From NCBI GenBank assembly GCA_054661495.1, contig BAAFSQ010000015.1, forward strand, positions 16,087-80,086: DNA of 64,000 nucleotides. Reading direction: 5' to 3'. Below are positions 45,118 to 55,638 of this stretch, piece after piece (position 1 is the stretch's first letter; each line of letters begins with the position of its first letter). This stretch comes from Zygophlyctis sp. KS116. Its lineage: Eukaryota > Chytridiomycota. A program made the translations under genes and the position numbers. The notes under the pieces were generated by a model. It was given only the letters and a program-made list of their open reading frames with translations. It searched no databases and was not told the origin of the DNA.

Positions 45118-47054
45118 TTATAGCTTGGCTTTAGGTGGAATAGTTGCCTGAAATACGACACGCATTTCCTCCACGGCACTGTGGATATGTGACTCCATCA
45201 CATCATTTTGCAAATGCAAAGATGTTAAATTGAAATGCAAGCAATCATTTTTAACCATATATGCTACCCCATATCCATCAGGAACGACTTCCCCCCATCC
45301 ATAAGCATCGTAATATTCAGAACTAATCTGAGAGGTAGATAAATTCCAATGACATGATCGTGCGAATGCTGGGTCAGTAAAAATAGCGGGCTTAGCTTCT
45401 GTATTCTTCAACGAAAGACGCAATCCTTTTAATCAAATCCAGCAAAATATACCTAATAGATGCCTATCAACTCCTTGACCATTTACTGCTTTTGCCATAT
45501 ATGAAGACTGCGCGGCAATAGCCTTTCTACCCAAAAGCCCTTTGTCTTGAATCTATTGGTAAGAGATGGGGAGATTTACCGATATGAGAGGATTTTCCAT
45601 AGCTTTAACCCAAGCAACAGATTCATTTGATACCGATCGACAAGTTTCTGTTCTCCCCCAACGATATTTCTTTGTTTGAGCAGATTCATAAGTCGCTCTA
45701 CAAACACCATATAGCTTGAAGTATGCCAGCTGGATCACCATCTGTGCAAATGCGTCTGGAGAAACTCCAAACTTTTTGATCATATTTTTACCATATTGAG
45801 GACAGTAAACAGCCCTTAAATCTTGAGTTTTAATCAGACCATCAAATGCTTTTTCTGCGGTCGTAATAGCTTCTAGCAAAGGCGCTTGTAGATCAAATTC
45901 AAGTTTGGCAGGAGTAGGTCCATCTGGCAAAGAGTCAATATGCTCCAAATCAAAAGTGTTTTTGTCTATGGATCCGAGAATAAATTCACATAATCTAGAG
46001 GTAGGAGTAGCATCCATCATTGAGTGTTCACCCAAAAATCCAGCTTTCCCATTATCAAAAATTATGAATTGAAGGGATTTATCAAAAAACCTATTTCTTC
46101 CATCACCATGCCAAAGTTGACGAGAAAAGTCATTTCTTGTAACCGGAGATGAATCATCCAAGCAAACAACAAATGCAGCCTTTTCAATTGTATCCAACGA
46201 TTCTTTATTCAAAGGTGTCTGCAACATGATTTCCCTAGCTTTTGTCCAAGTATCACGATTTTCAGAGGTCAAAACTCCTACAGGAAGGTCCTTATCTGAC
46301 CCAGCCATTTGATAGATTTTGTCAAACTGTCTTTATGTAAATTGAGCAAAATTACCTCTTTAATTGACTAGTTGATAGTTCTTGTCGACCATCAATCACA
46401 AAGAATTTATTCTTTCTAATAACAACGACATCATTATTACTATAATCACTTCCTCTTGTACCATCTGATGGAATTATAGGAATTCTTGTAGAATTGAACA
46501 TAAAACGGTATTGTTCGGAACATAAAGGCCCAGATTTTGCCGAATCAGGCTCTAAAGCTTCTGAAACTAAAAGCTTCTTGAATTCAAAAGCTCCTTTTAC
46601 AATTGATGCGGCCCTCATGGAAGGATTCATTCGGACTTTATCATCTTTAAAGCCTATAAAATCAGTGAACAATGATCATAACTTGCAAACTACCCTTTGG
46701 GTGAGTTTATGATTTGCATAAATATAGAAAAAAAATCTTACCCAAGAAATAGCTAACAAAAATCACTAAAGGATCTCTGTATCCCATATAAGCATAATCA
46801 TTCCACCAATCAATCAACCAAGATCGCCCCTTTGAATTCATTTCTGCTGCACGATCTAACAGACGCTTTTGCAAAATTGGACCCATTCCGTCAGGTTTAC
46901 AGAAATCTTCAACATTTCTTACAGATGCCTCAAATTCAGATTTTGACGTAAGTGGCTCAAGGGTTTTGAGATAGAGATCAGTTGTTTCTTTCAATGATGG
47001 AACCGGAAGATTAGGAAGCTTCGATTGGTGAGCAAACAAAATTTTCTGAGACAT
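45118..47054 (-). CDS. CAT2: Carnitine O-acetyltransferase, peroxisomal/mitochondrial
   Basis: Choline/carnitine acyltransferase shuttling acetyl groups. N-terminal LPNLPVPSLKETTDLYL, WWNDYAYMGYRDPL, the catalytic His region GFLGEHSMMDATP, GVCRATYESAQT and the GRTETCRS carnitine-binding motif, GQGVDRHLLG, then DGYGVAYMV near the end. Introns of roughly 25-30 nt interrupt near 45430, 45560, 46320 and 46730. The last residues are PPKAKL, a canonical C-terminal PTS1 peroxisomal signal. ATG 47052-47054, about 100 nt from the divergent permease. Confidence 0.9.
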
Positions 47055-47157
47055 ATCGATTTTACTTGATAACTAGTAAATGTTAATTTACCAAATTTAC
47101 AGATCTTTTTATGGCAGAATTAATCATCGGGAAATTTGCGTGGTGTCGTCATTAACC

Positions 47158-48760
47158 ATGGAACAAAATTCAGAAACAGCAAGTCTTTTACCACAGGAGG
47201 AGGAATACGTGGTTCAAAATAGTGAACTACGAAGAGAACTTAAATCTAGGCACTTGAATATGATTGTTATTGGGGGGACCATTGGCACTGGGCTTTTTCT
47301 AGGGTCTGGGCAAACGCTAGCGACTGCAGGACCTGGTGGATCACTTGTTGCATTTCTTCTCATCGGGTCTCTTGTATATTCCGTCGTATCAAGTCTTGGA
47401 GAAATGGTTTGTCTATTGCCAGTTCCGGGTAGTTTTAATACTTTTGGAACTCGTTTCGTTGAACCTGCCCTAGGATTTACAATGGGCTGGAACTATTGGG
47501 TTCAGTGGAGTTTATCTCTGCCAAGTGAATTATCGGCTTTAGCAATAGTCTTGAGTATGTTTTTATTTTATAATTTACGTAGAATATTGGTGGCCAGATT
47601 ATAGTTATTTAGGTCCTGGAATTGCATTGCTCTTATTAATCTTGGTAAATTTGGTTGCAGGTGTAAGAGGATTTGGAGAGTCTGAATACTTTTTTTCTAT
47701 AGTTAAAGTATTAGCAGTTGTTGCATTTTTGTGCATTGGCATTTTGCTAGATTTGGGGATTCCAAACGGAAAGTTTATAGGATTCGAAAATTGGAAAGAA
47801 AATCCTTTTAAGAACGGAATTTCGGGTATATTCGATGTGTTTTTAATCGCCTTTTTTGCGTTTGGGGGGACAGAATTAATAGGTATGGCTGCAGCAGAAG
47901 CAGATGATCCAAAGAACACACTTCCCAGGGCGATTTCACAAACTTTGATACGGATATGCCTCTTTTATATTGGATCAATTTTAATTATGGGGCTTTTGAT
48001 ATCCAATTCTGATCCAAGATTGTTGGACCCAAATGCAAGTTCTTCAATTGTTCTTTCACCGTTTACCATCATCTTTTCAATGGCAGGAATTCCAGGAATA
48101 GATCATATCGTTAATCTTGTAGTTGTTTTTGCGATTCTTTCGGCCGCAAACTCTGCAATGTATGCAGCATCAAGGACTTTAATGGGGCTGTCATTTGCAA
48201 ATCAGGCACCTGCAGTCTTTGGAACTTTATACAATGGTGTTCCAATTGTGGCCCTTGTAGTGACAGTTTTATTCGGATCTTTGGCATTTGCTGGAAATGT
48301 TTTAGGGGGTATAATTCTTTTCTTAAATATTTTAGAAGGATTAATCTTTAATTTTCTAATCAAGTTGAGTGGAGCATCAGGTAGAGTTAAGGCGAAATTA
48401 TTAACTCACAGGTATCCTTACTTGGCTGTCTATATCTATCATACACCTACGATTTCGTGCAGCCTACTTGGCTCAAGGTAAATCCTTGGATGATTTGCCG
48501 TACAAATCGCGATTATCACCATATTCAAACTATTATTCTATACTCTTGGGAATTGTTATTATTATAGGTCAAGCATTTTTATCATTTTCAAAGACCGATC
48601 CGTCTTGGACAAACTTTGCATCTTCATTTGGTAAGATTATGCGTATTGTTAATGAAAAGTTGGTTTACTTTTTTTCATTGTACTATATTTTGGCTATAAA
48701 ATAACAAAAAAATCTAAGCTTATATCACTGGCAGATTGTGATTTTAATATGCCTGATTAA
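47158..48760 (+). CDS. Fungal-type amino acid permease (AAT/APC family)
   Basis: Plasma-membrane amino acid/H+ symporter. A polar N-terminal tail, then RELKSRHLNMIVIGGTIGTGLFLGSG (the conserved TM1 motif), PVPGSFNTFGTRFV, WNYWVQWSLSLP, FFAFGGTELIGMAAAEADDP and SAANSAMYAASRTL. The last helices come into frame only after introns of 31 and 28 nt (GASGILTWLSIS; FVGLLFFIVLY), ending LISLADCDFNMPD at TAA 48758-48760. ATG 47158 sits in ACCATGG; an upstream in-frame ATG at 47080 lacks the family pattern. Confidence 0.88.
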
Positions 48761-48786
48761 AACTGAATAAATTTCAAATCACTTGC

Positions 48787-50054
48787 TTATAGAGAAGAAT
48801 CTGATTCACTCCCCATGTTATCCATGAGGGGAATCATATTTTCCCAAAATTGCAGTCCCTATTTAATAAAAAAGTCTAAAATACATTTTGATGAAAATCT
48901 ATTTGAATATCAGTCAAATCCCGTAGATATCCAAAAAAATCTTGAATTTTGAGAGCATTAAAAATCTCTACTTCTTTCAAAACATGTTCAGAAAACTCTT
49001 CAGCCTCTTTTTGACTTGTTTCAACTGCATTCTCCAATTGATTAACTTTTGCAGTAAGTTTTTCAACACGAGACTGCCTTGCCTTTTCAGGATCAATCCC
49101 CTTGAAATCATTAATTTTATCCTTGAAAAACCCAGCTATACCACCTGCAGACTTTCCACCTGCAGTCCGATCTCTTTCAGTACTATAACTTTCATACCAA
49201 GCCGCCAACTCTTCATGATCTATTTGCCGTTGATCTCTAGCCTTTAAAACTTCTTTTAATGATTCACAATAAGCCGCATAATGACGTAAATACAAGACAT
49301 ATTCCATTTCTTCCCTTAAAGACTTTGATTTTACATAATTTGAATAATTTTCTAGTCTTGTACCAAAAGAACTTAGTGAATTAGCCATTTGTGTCTCCAT
49401 AAAAGCCAAGGAAGCAATTCCATTTCCCATAATCTTGTAAGAATCAGCCATTATTGATTCAGCTTTAAATATTTTTGAATGATTTTTTTCAATTTGAATC
49501 AAAACATCTTCCAATATCTTTGATTTTTCCTTTATTTCCAAGAATTTTGGATCTTTTGTTTTTACACGAGAGAATACATTTAAAATAGCATCTCCAATAT
49601 TTTCCATTAAATGTTGAGATTCTTTATTTTTTGGAATTGGTTCATGACTTGTCATATCTGATGTATCTAAAAACCGAACTAGTGAAACTGATTTCTGAAG
49701 TACTGGATGCCTAGCCATATGTCTTAGGAATATTTCCAGACAAGCTCTTCTCCTTTCAATAAATTCTGGAGAGAATCTATCACCTGTCAAGTATTCCATG
49801 ACATGTTTATCAGGTAGCGGTGGTAAAATACAAGCAGGAAATTCATCATTAATGTTTTTGTAGAGCCAAATAAAATCCTGAAATCGTCTACGGACTTTAG
49901 ATTCTGGCATTGAGTAATTTTCCAACAGAGTCTTGTATTGTACTAGATACGTAACAAAAGCCGTTGAGCCTTCTCCATGTTTTTGAGGATCTGATACTGA
50001 GACTCTAAGAGAGTTATTTGGCATTGGAGAAAACGACGTGAGCGACGTTTCCAT
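48787..50054 (-). CDS. SNX4: Sorting nexin SNX4/ATG24
   Basis: PX-BAR endosomal sorting protein used in retrograde recycling and selective autophagy. PX domain: RVSVSDPQKHGEGSTAFVTY, the PI3P-binding RRRFQDFIWLY, LPPLPDKH, RRRACLEIFLRHM. A long C-terminal BAR domain follows (YVLYLRHYAAYCESLKEVLK, QIDHEELAAWYES). The last exon is joined by intron 48859-48884 (26 nt) and ends at TAA 48787-48789. ATG 50054 chosen: the open frame extends further upstream, but through the tandem-repeat leader and into the divergent bL35m gene. Confidence 0.88.
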
Positions 50055-50079
50055 TAAATTTGCAGACGCGACGCGACGT

Positions 50080-50132
50080 ACTGCCGACCTACTTGGACAC
50101 ACTGCCGACCTACTGAGACACACTTGGACACA
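50080..50132 (+). repeat. Tandem duplications in the SNX4/bL35m bidirectional promoter
   Basis: ACTGCCGACCTACT occurs at 50080-50093 and 50101-50114 (21-nt period), and GGACACAC-type units recur around 50095-50132. The block lies between start codons 50054 (minus) and 50137/50167 (plus). Confidence 0.85.
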
Positions 50133-50136
50133 CGTC

Positions 50137-50550
50137 ATGTTGGCCCTACTGTGTTTAGAATTTAAAATGTTTGCATTGACTTCAATCTTTAGGAGACTGA
50201 CACTTAGGACTCCCATCCCTCCAATTCTACAAAACTATAGATCCATGCATTCTTGTCTCTTAAATCTTAAAGAACACAAGGGAAAAACAAGTACTTTTGG
50301 AAAGATTAAAGTTGCTTCAATGAGGAAAACTAAAAAATATAAACTAAAGACACATCAGGGTGCAGCTGCAAGGTGGATGGTCATGGGAAATGGAGTGTTT
50401 AAAAGAGGACAACCAGGGAGAAATCACTTTAATTCTAAAATGAGATCAGTAAAGAGAAGAGCTAAAAAATCTAAAATAATTTCTAATTCTACTCAGACTA
50501 GAAGATTAAAAAAACTGTTACCATACTTTAAGAGGAAATATATGAAATAA
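50137..50550 (+). CDS. MRPL35: Mitochondrial ribosomal protein bL35m
   Basis: Large-subunit mitoribosome protein. Start ATG 50137 or, more convincingly, 50167 (MFALTSIFRRLTLRTPIPP, an Arg-rich mitochondrial presequence). The bL35 core follows: MRKTKKYKLKTHQGAAARW, FKRGQPGRNHFN, RRLKKLLPYFKRKYMK. Single exon. Its TAA (50548-50550) directly abuts the stop codon of convergent RNF32 at 50551, with no intervening base. Confidence 0.9.
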   Translation: MLALLCLEFKMFALTSIFRRLTLRTPIPPILQNYRSMHSCLLNLKEHKGKTSTFGKIKVASMRKTKKYKLKTHQGAAARWMVMGNGVFKRGQPGRNHFNSKMRSVKRRAKKSKIISNSTQTRRLKKLLPYFKRKYMK

Positions 50551-51739
50551 TTATTCAAAATCTATTCTAGAATAATTGCGAAATCTACAAACTGGGCAGG
50601 TATGAGGTCCATCTAGACAAAAACTTTCAAATCTAGAAATACATTTTTCATGAAAGACATGTGAGCAATTTAAAAGTGTAAGGGATCTATAATCACTCTT
50701 TAAAGGAGAGATACAAATTGAACATATTTCTGGACTAGAATTTAATCTCTTGATTGCTTTTTGGTAGATTTGATCCCAATCAAAAGAATCAAACTTTTCA
50801 ATTTCAATTGTTCCACTAATAATTACTATTTTATATATTACAGTGTCAAGATTTTCCTTGATTCTTGTAAATCTTGATCTACTTTATGAAAGAATTGATC
50901 AATTTCTAAAGTATCTTGTGCTACCATGGATTCAGCATTACAGGATATTTTAGACAACTTTTATTAAATTAGAAATAAATTACCTTTTTTAAGAAATATT
51001 TCCTTCTTAATCTAGTATCTGATGGTGGAACAGTTTGTAAATGTACTAGATATTTCTTTCTTATTCTCCACATTCTAAACGTTTTTTGAATCTTGATTGC
51101 ACACTTGTTATAAAATGCTCTTTTTCCTTCAAATAAAAGTCTTTTTTCATAGTCTTGAGTTCTACAAATAGGACAAGACTTTTTAAAGACATGTTTTTCA
51201 TAACTTTCTAAACAAGATCTATGGTAAACATGACTACAAGATAATAGAATTTGTTCTTCCTTTGTAAAAGGTTCACAACAGATTGGACATTTTTCAGTAC
51301 ATCTTTCCATTGATTGATTTTTAACTCTTGTCCATTCAGGCTCTGTTAACCGATCTTTGGGTCTAGATACAATTCCTAATTTCTGAGCTAATGTAAGAGG
51401 TTTTAAAATAGGATCCAAGAGGATTTCTTTTCCAGACTCTAATTCTTTAATTGAGCTTGATTCCGGACAGTTTTTAGAATTCTGTTTACCATGAATCATG
51501 GATTGCTTTCTCTTAATTTCAGAATTCCATTTTGCCAATTGTCGTTTTTGAGTATTGAGAATTGGTTTGTAAGAGCTTGATTTAATTTTGGAATTATTAG
51601 ATCTACTTTGTAATGAGTATGATCTAGCAAAATGATCTTGCATTGCAGCAGCGTATACAGGTGATGAAAGTGTATGATTGTTAATAGTTATTGGAGGCAA
51701 TAGCTTTTTAGGCGATCTGATTGGCTGATTAGAGTCCAT
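50551..51739 (-). CDS. RNF32: RNF32-like protein: RING-H2, IQ motif, second RING-H2
   Basis: Putative E3 ubiquitin ligase expressed in ciliated/spermatogenic cells in animals. A basic N-terminal region is followed by LTLAQKLGIV and RLTEPEWTRVKNQS, then RING-H2 number one (CPICCEPF, CSHVYHRSC, CPICR). An IQ-type calmodulin-binding stretch follows (CAIKIQKTFRMWRIRKKYL). After two introns of about 26 nt comes RING-H2 number two (CSICISPL, CSHVFHEKC, CPVCRF). The double-RING-around-IQ order is diagnostic for RNF32. ATG 51739. Confidence 0.85.
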
Positions 51740-51778
51740 AGTCGGATAATTTTTATGATCCGATCGCTTGTTCTGAGA

Positions 51779-52406
51779 ATGCCAAAGTAATCACAATTCC
51801 TTTAATTTTAGTTTGAAGATATATACAAGAACTGGAGATAAAGGAACTTCTTCATTGTACACTGGAGAACGGAGATCAAAGGATGATTTGATCTTTCATG
51901 TTTTAGGAAACACTGATGAACTTTCTTCGCATATCGGGCTGGCTAGAGATTTCTGTCAAGAGGCAGAAAATGGAATATCTGTACAACTGGAGAAAATTCA
52001 GGTACGATCAACTGATTTATGATAGTGTGTGCTGCAAGATCTTGGATCTCATGTTGCAACTCCTAGAAATTCAAATCAGGCAATGAGATTGGCTAAAACT
52101 GAATTTGATAGTATGGGAAATCTATCCACTGAGCTTGAAAAATGGATTGACACTATGGATGAACAATTGCCAGAATTAAAAAACTTTATACTGCCTTCAG
52201 GTGGAAAAGCAGCATCTGCGCTTCATATTTCTAGAAGTGTTTGCAGAAGAGCAGAAAGAAGTATAATACCATTGGTTAAAGAAGAAATGGCACAAGAGTC
52301 TGCTGCAAGATATCTAAATAGATTATCTGATTTTCTTTTTACGGCTGCACGGTTTGCTGCATTGAAAGAGGGAAAGCAAGAAACAATTTATAAGAAATCG
52401 GGTTAA
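51779..52406 (+). CDS. MMAB: Cob(I)alamin adenosyltransferase (PduO/MMAB type)
   Basis: Makes adenosylcobalamin for methylmalonyl-CoA mutase in mitochondria. Exon 1 is only 8 nt (ATGCCAAA, 51779-51786), joined by the 25-nt intron 51787-51811 to [21 protein letters not shown], the conserved N-terminal ATP-binding motif. A second intron of 24 nt near 52002-52025 precedes [37 protein letters not shown] and [17 protein letters not shown] complete the fold. Presence implies B12-dependent metabolism, unusual among Dikarya but known in early fungi. Confidence 0.92.
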
Positions 52407-52412
52407 TATGCG

Positions 52413-54200
52413 TTATTTGTTTTTAGGTAGAGGAGTATTTAAAGATAGCAATATGTTTGAGACTGGGCCTGGAAGACCATCCTGAGCAGAAAATGAATCA
52501 ATAAGGTTTTGAACTAGATTCGTGTCCATTTTGACTTTATCGGATTCAGGACCTTCTGGGAGAGAAGATCCAACTTTTGAGGCTTTTAATTCATTCTCCA
52601 TTGAAGCTAAATATTCTTCAAAAGATGAATCTAGTCCTTGTGAGTCTGAATCGTTCTCCTCTGATTCCATTATTAAATCCACAGAATCATCAGAGTTATC
52701 AGACTCAGAATCAAAGGCATTTGTATCAACTCCCATTCCTTTCAAATCTTCTTTATCGATACCAACAGAATCCATGATAACTTTGAGAAATTTCATAGAG
52801 TCAAAATCAGACTTATCATCTACATCATCATCTATTTCTCCAGGAAAAAGCACGCCTGCTGGACCGGATTTTACCTTTATAAAGTCATTAAATCCACCAA
52901 CCCATTTTGACATGTTTTCAAGTTCTTTTTCTTCCTCTGCTTCCAAGGGTGAATCTAAATCATTTAAATTCGACGCTGCAAATTTAGATTCCATGTCCTT
53001 TTCAGTACTATATTGATCAATGTTTAACCATTCATCTGAATCACTAGGCCCCCGAGGCAATTTTTCTAATTGTACAAGAGGTATATTCATCAACTCCTTT
53101 ATCACTTGAACTGGATTTTTGGAATCAATGTATTCATTTTCTTGCTGTTTATCGGAAAGATATTGTTGTTTTGCTTGTTTTTCCAAGACTTGATATAGAG
53201 CAGAGTCTTTAATTTCCAATCTATAATAACCTATTTTTTCTAGTCTCTTTTGATAAGCCTTCCATCCAGCATCAATTCCAAAATTATAATTATCTACTGA
53301 ATTCATAGATTTTAATAATTGATTCCAATTAGGATCATTGTATAATATTTCAAATCCGCATGCCTAAAGTGTTAACATCAAAAATATACTATTTTCATCC
53401 CTAAATCATAGGCTTTATATTTCTCGGATTCTTTTTCGGGCATGGTGAATGGCTTCAAAACTGGAAATTTAGCAGATTCCAACTGCGCATACATCATTCT
53501 AGTCATACTGACAGTAAAATCAACCATATTTCCAGGCAAAGGCTTAAAAGTATTCATAACTTGACAAACTTTGATTGCGGATGGATCTCTAGCATAGAAT
53601 GCATAAACGCAATGTGAAATTAGTTGAGGATCATAATACAACAAATGCCCTATAAGATGCGGAACAACAACCTGAGATTTTTGAATTTGGCAAATAGAAT
53701 TCATTTTCATTTTCGAACATAAAGCCTCTTGAACTTTAACCGGTGCTCTCGTCTCTAACTTAGATATTATAGCTTCAATTGATATTTTTAGAGTTGGATT
53801 CTTGATCTCTTTTGGAATTATATGTAATTGTTTCTTAAATATGTAAACTCTACCTTGGGCTGATACTGGATCTAACCATTTCGGTAATACATCTGCAGCT
53901 TCGATCAATAAAAATTCCCCATCTGAATCAGAAACTCTAAAATCAGTTTTACCAATCTTACTCAATTATCACAGGAAATTTATCAGATATGTGATATAGA
54001 AGATCAACTATTTTCCATTCATCTGCAATTGCATCTTCAAAAATGGTTTTGCCCTGAAAGCAATTTGGATCGGATTGTACCAAATGAAAAGAGCTGTAAT
54101 GCCAGATATAATCTTTTGCTAATGGCCTTACAAATCCCAAGATATCATCAAGATCGATCTTTTCCAGTGCATGCAACTTGTAGATTACGTAATCACCCAT
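52413..54200 (-). CDS. ECD: Ecdysoneless/SGT1-family protein
   Basis: ECD family protein, linked to splicing and cell-cycle regulation. VIYKLHALEKIDL and YIWHYSSFHLV open the domain, then FEDAIADEWKIVDLLYHISDKFP, DSDGEFLLIEAADVLPKWLD, YYDPQLISHCVYAFYARDP, and after an intron NFGIDAGWKAYQKRLEKIGYY. The C-terminal half is acidic (SESDNSDDSVDLIMESEEND) with GLPGPVSNILLSLN near the end. Introns near 53958 and 53370-53395. ATG 54200 is 17 nt from the divergent neighbour's ATG; the longer frame begins at TTG only. Confidence 0.87.
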
Positions 54201-54217
54201 AAAGTTGCTAATTTTCA

Positions 54218-54739
54218 ATGGATCCTTGGACCAAATCTTCTTGTATTCATGATCCGCCTGGATATATCAGTCCATATTTACAAGACTTTTTATTAACAGA
54301 TATCACTGGGCAACAGTTGTTGAATGTTGCCTATCTGCTAGAAGTGGAATACTTGTCTCCTGCAACTGCATTTCCTGGATCTTTTCCTGCGCAAGGAGCT
54401 ATTTTAGGATTGAATAATCGACTCATGATCAATCTTGTCTGTCGAAAGCGGGGAACTACGGACGCTATCAATGTCATCTTCCTGATAAATACAGGATCTC
54501 CAGTGTCTTATCTTTCGGAAAAGGCAATGAGAGCATTGTCAGGAAATAGAAATGATGGAAGCAAGGTAAATCAGATAATGGATGTCATAGTGCACTCTAA
54601 TTGTGTTACTATGTTCTATCTATCACCTCCTGATAAACACTTTGCTGATGTAAACGTGCTAGGAACAGATTTCTTATCTAAAAACAAACTCTCCATATCT
54701 ATTAATTATATGGAGAATTCATTTGAACTTATTAACTGA
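54218..54739 (+). CDS. Retropepsin-like protein with Asp-to-Asn substitution
   Basis: Single-exon 173-residue protein. Residues around 88-110 read FLINTGSPVSYLSEKAM, the active-site psi loop of a retropepsin-like fold, but with NTGS where active enzymes have DTG(A/S). A later segment (VLGTDFLSKNKLSISINY) matches the second hydrophobic-Gly/flap-end block (typically LGxDFL). The N-terminal part (WTKSSCIHDPPGYISPYL, LEVEYLSPATAFPG) is not recognised. No reverse transcriptase, gag or LTR is nearby, so this is likely a host gene of pseudoprotease or binding function. Confidence 0.6.
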   Translation: MDPWTKSSCIHDPPGYISPYLQDFLLTDITGQQLLNVAYLLEVEYLSPATAFPGSFPAQGAILGLNNRLMINLVCRKRGTTDAINVIFLINTGSPVSYLSEKAMRALSGNRNDGSKVNQIMDVIVHSNCVTMFYLSPPDKHFADVNVLGTDFLSKNKLSISINYMENSFELIN

Positions 54740-54776
54740 TCAGATGATAATGGAAACGTAGATTTAATAAAATGTT

Positions 54777-55592
54777 TTACTTTTTGCGAATCTTCTTGTT
54801 TGGGATTGGATACTTTGGTCCAAAACAACTTCTGATTTGAGAAATAGATGACTCTATTTCTGCTTCAGTCAGATCATTACTTGACGCAGACGAAGAAATT
54901 GATTTAATACAGTTCATAATCCACAAGAACCAACGTAAAATTTCAGACAAAGAAGTACTTGATTGGTAGGTACCATCATGTCCAACTGCAAGATAATTAA
55001 TTTCAGATGCATATACAATTCCATCTGTATCAATCGCAAAAAAACGAAAAAGATTCCCATTAGTCAGAGCAGCAAATACTGGTGTGTTCTTTCCAGCAGC
55101 CTGTCGTGATCTTAACAAACAACCAGCTTCACAAATAACTTTAGCAACAGCTTGATCAGGCCATTCAGTTCTTGCTTGAATAATCAAAAATAGAGATTCC
55201 ATACTTTCAACAGAATTTATTCTGGAAAATCCAAACATATAGTCAGCATTTCCTATATGGTAGAAACCTGGTCCATCCCAATCATTCTTAACATCGCAGT
55301 ATCCAGAAAGTTTTTCATTGACTTGATTCAATAAAACTTGAGTAAGAATTGCATTAATCACAATTCTTACAGAGTTTTCATTGTTTAATACCCAAACTTT
55401 CTTAGAAATCTGATTATTTAACATTGTAACATTGTCGAAATCCAACGCTAGTCCATCGCTTCTCCCGCAATCGTAAAGAGTTGCAGTTGAAAAAGCAATC
55501 AATGGTTTCTTTTTACTCCTGAATTCTTCTACTTTTTTCCATTCTTCTTCAGTGAGTTGATTCAGAGGCTTGCTGTAAATGTGCTGCATCAT
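54777..55592 (-). CDS. Unrecognised protein, possibly a degenerate nuclease-fold family member
   Basis: Single-exon 271-residue protein. I do not recognise the family. It has a mixed alpha/beta core (SLFLIIQARTEWPDQAVAK, AALTNGNLFRFFAIDTDG) that recalls the PD-(D/E)XK-like proteins expanded in parasites and chytrids, in which a strand plus FxxxTNGxxWxFF segment is common, but the catalytic (D/E)xK is not evident. A basic tail NKKIRKK could be a nuclear signal. ATG 55592, 46 nt from the divergent RCC1L start. Confidence 0.5.
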   Translation of the reverse strand: MMQHIYSKPLNQLTEEEWKKVEEFRSKKKPLIAFSTATLYDCGRSDGLALDFDNVTMLNNQISKKVWVLNNENSVRIVINAILTQVLLNQVNEKLSGYCDVKNDWDGPGFYHIGNADYMFGFSRINSVESMESLFLIIQARTEWPDQAVAKVICEAGCLLRSRQAAGKNTPVFAALTNGNLFRFFAIDTDGIVYASEINYLAVGHDGTYQSSTSLSEILRWFLWIMNCIKSISSSASSNDLTEAEIESSISQIRSCFGPKYPIPNKKIRKK

Positions 55593-55638
55593 TGTCCAGA
55601 AGCGCCGATTATCCTAACCAAAGCTTCCTAGAAAGTCT

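Noticed and set aside
50055-50216. N-terminal extension of SNX4 to 50216
   Set aside because: The extension reads through the tandem-repeat leader and overlaps the presequence of the divergent bL35m gene; the PX domain starts shortly after ATG 50054.
52522-53016. 164-codon plus-strand open frame rich in Ser inside the ECD gene
   Set aside because: It is the antisense shadow of the acidic/Ser-rich C-terminal half of ECD; D/E and S codons read as S/F/L codons on the opposite strand. No family motif.
54218-54739. Retroelement (gag-pol) interpretation of the protease-like gene
   Set aside because: No reverse transcriptase, integrase or LTR nearby, and the catalytic Asp is replaced.
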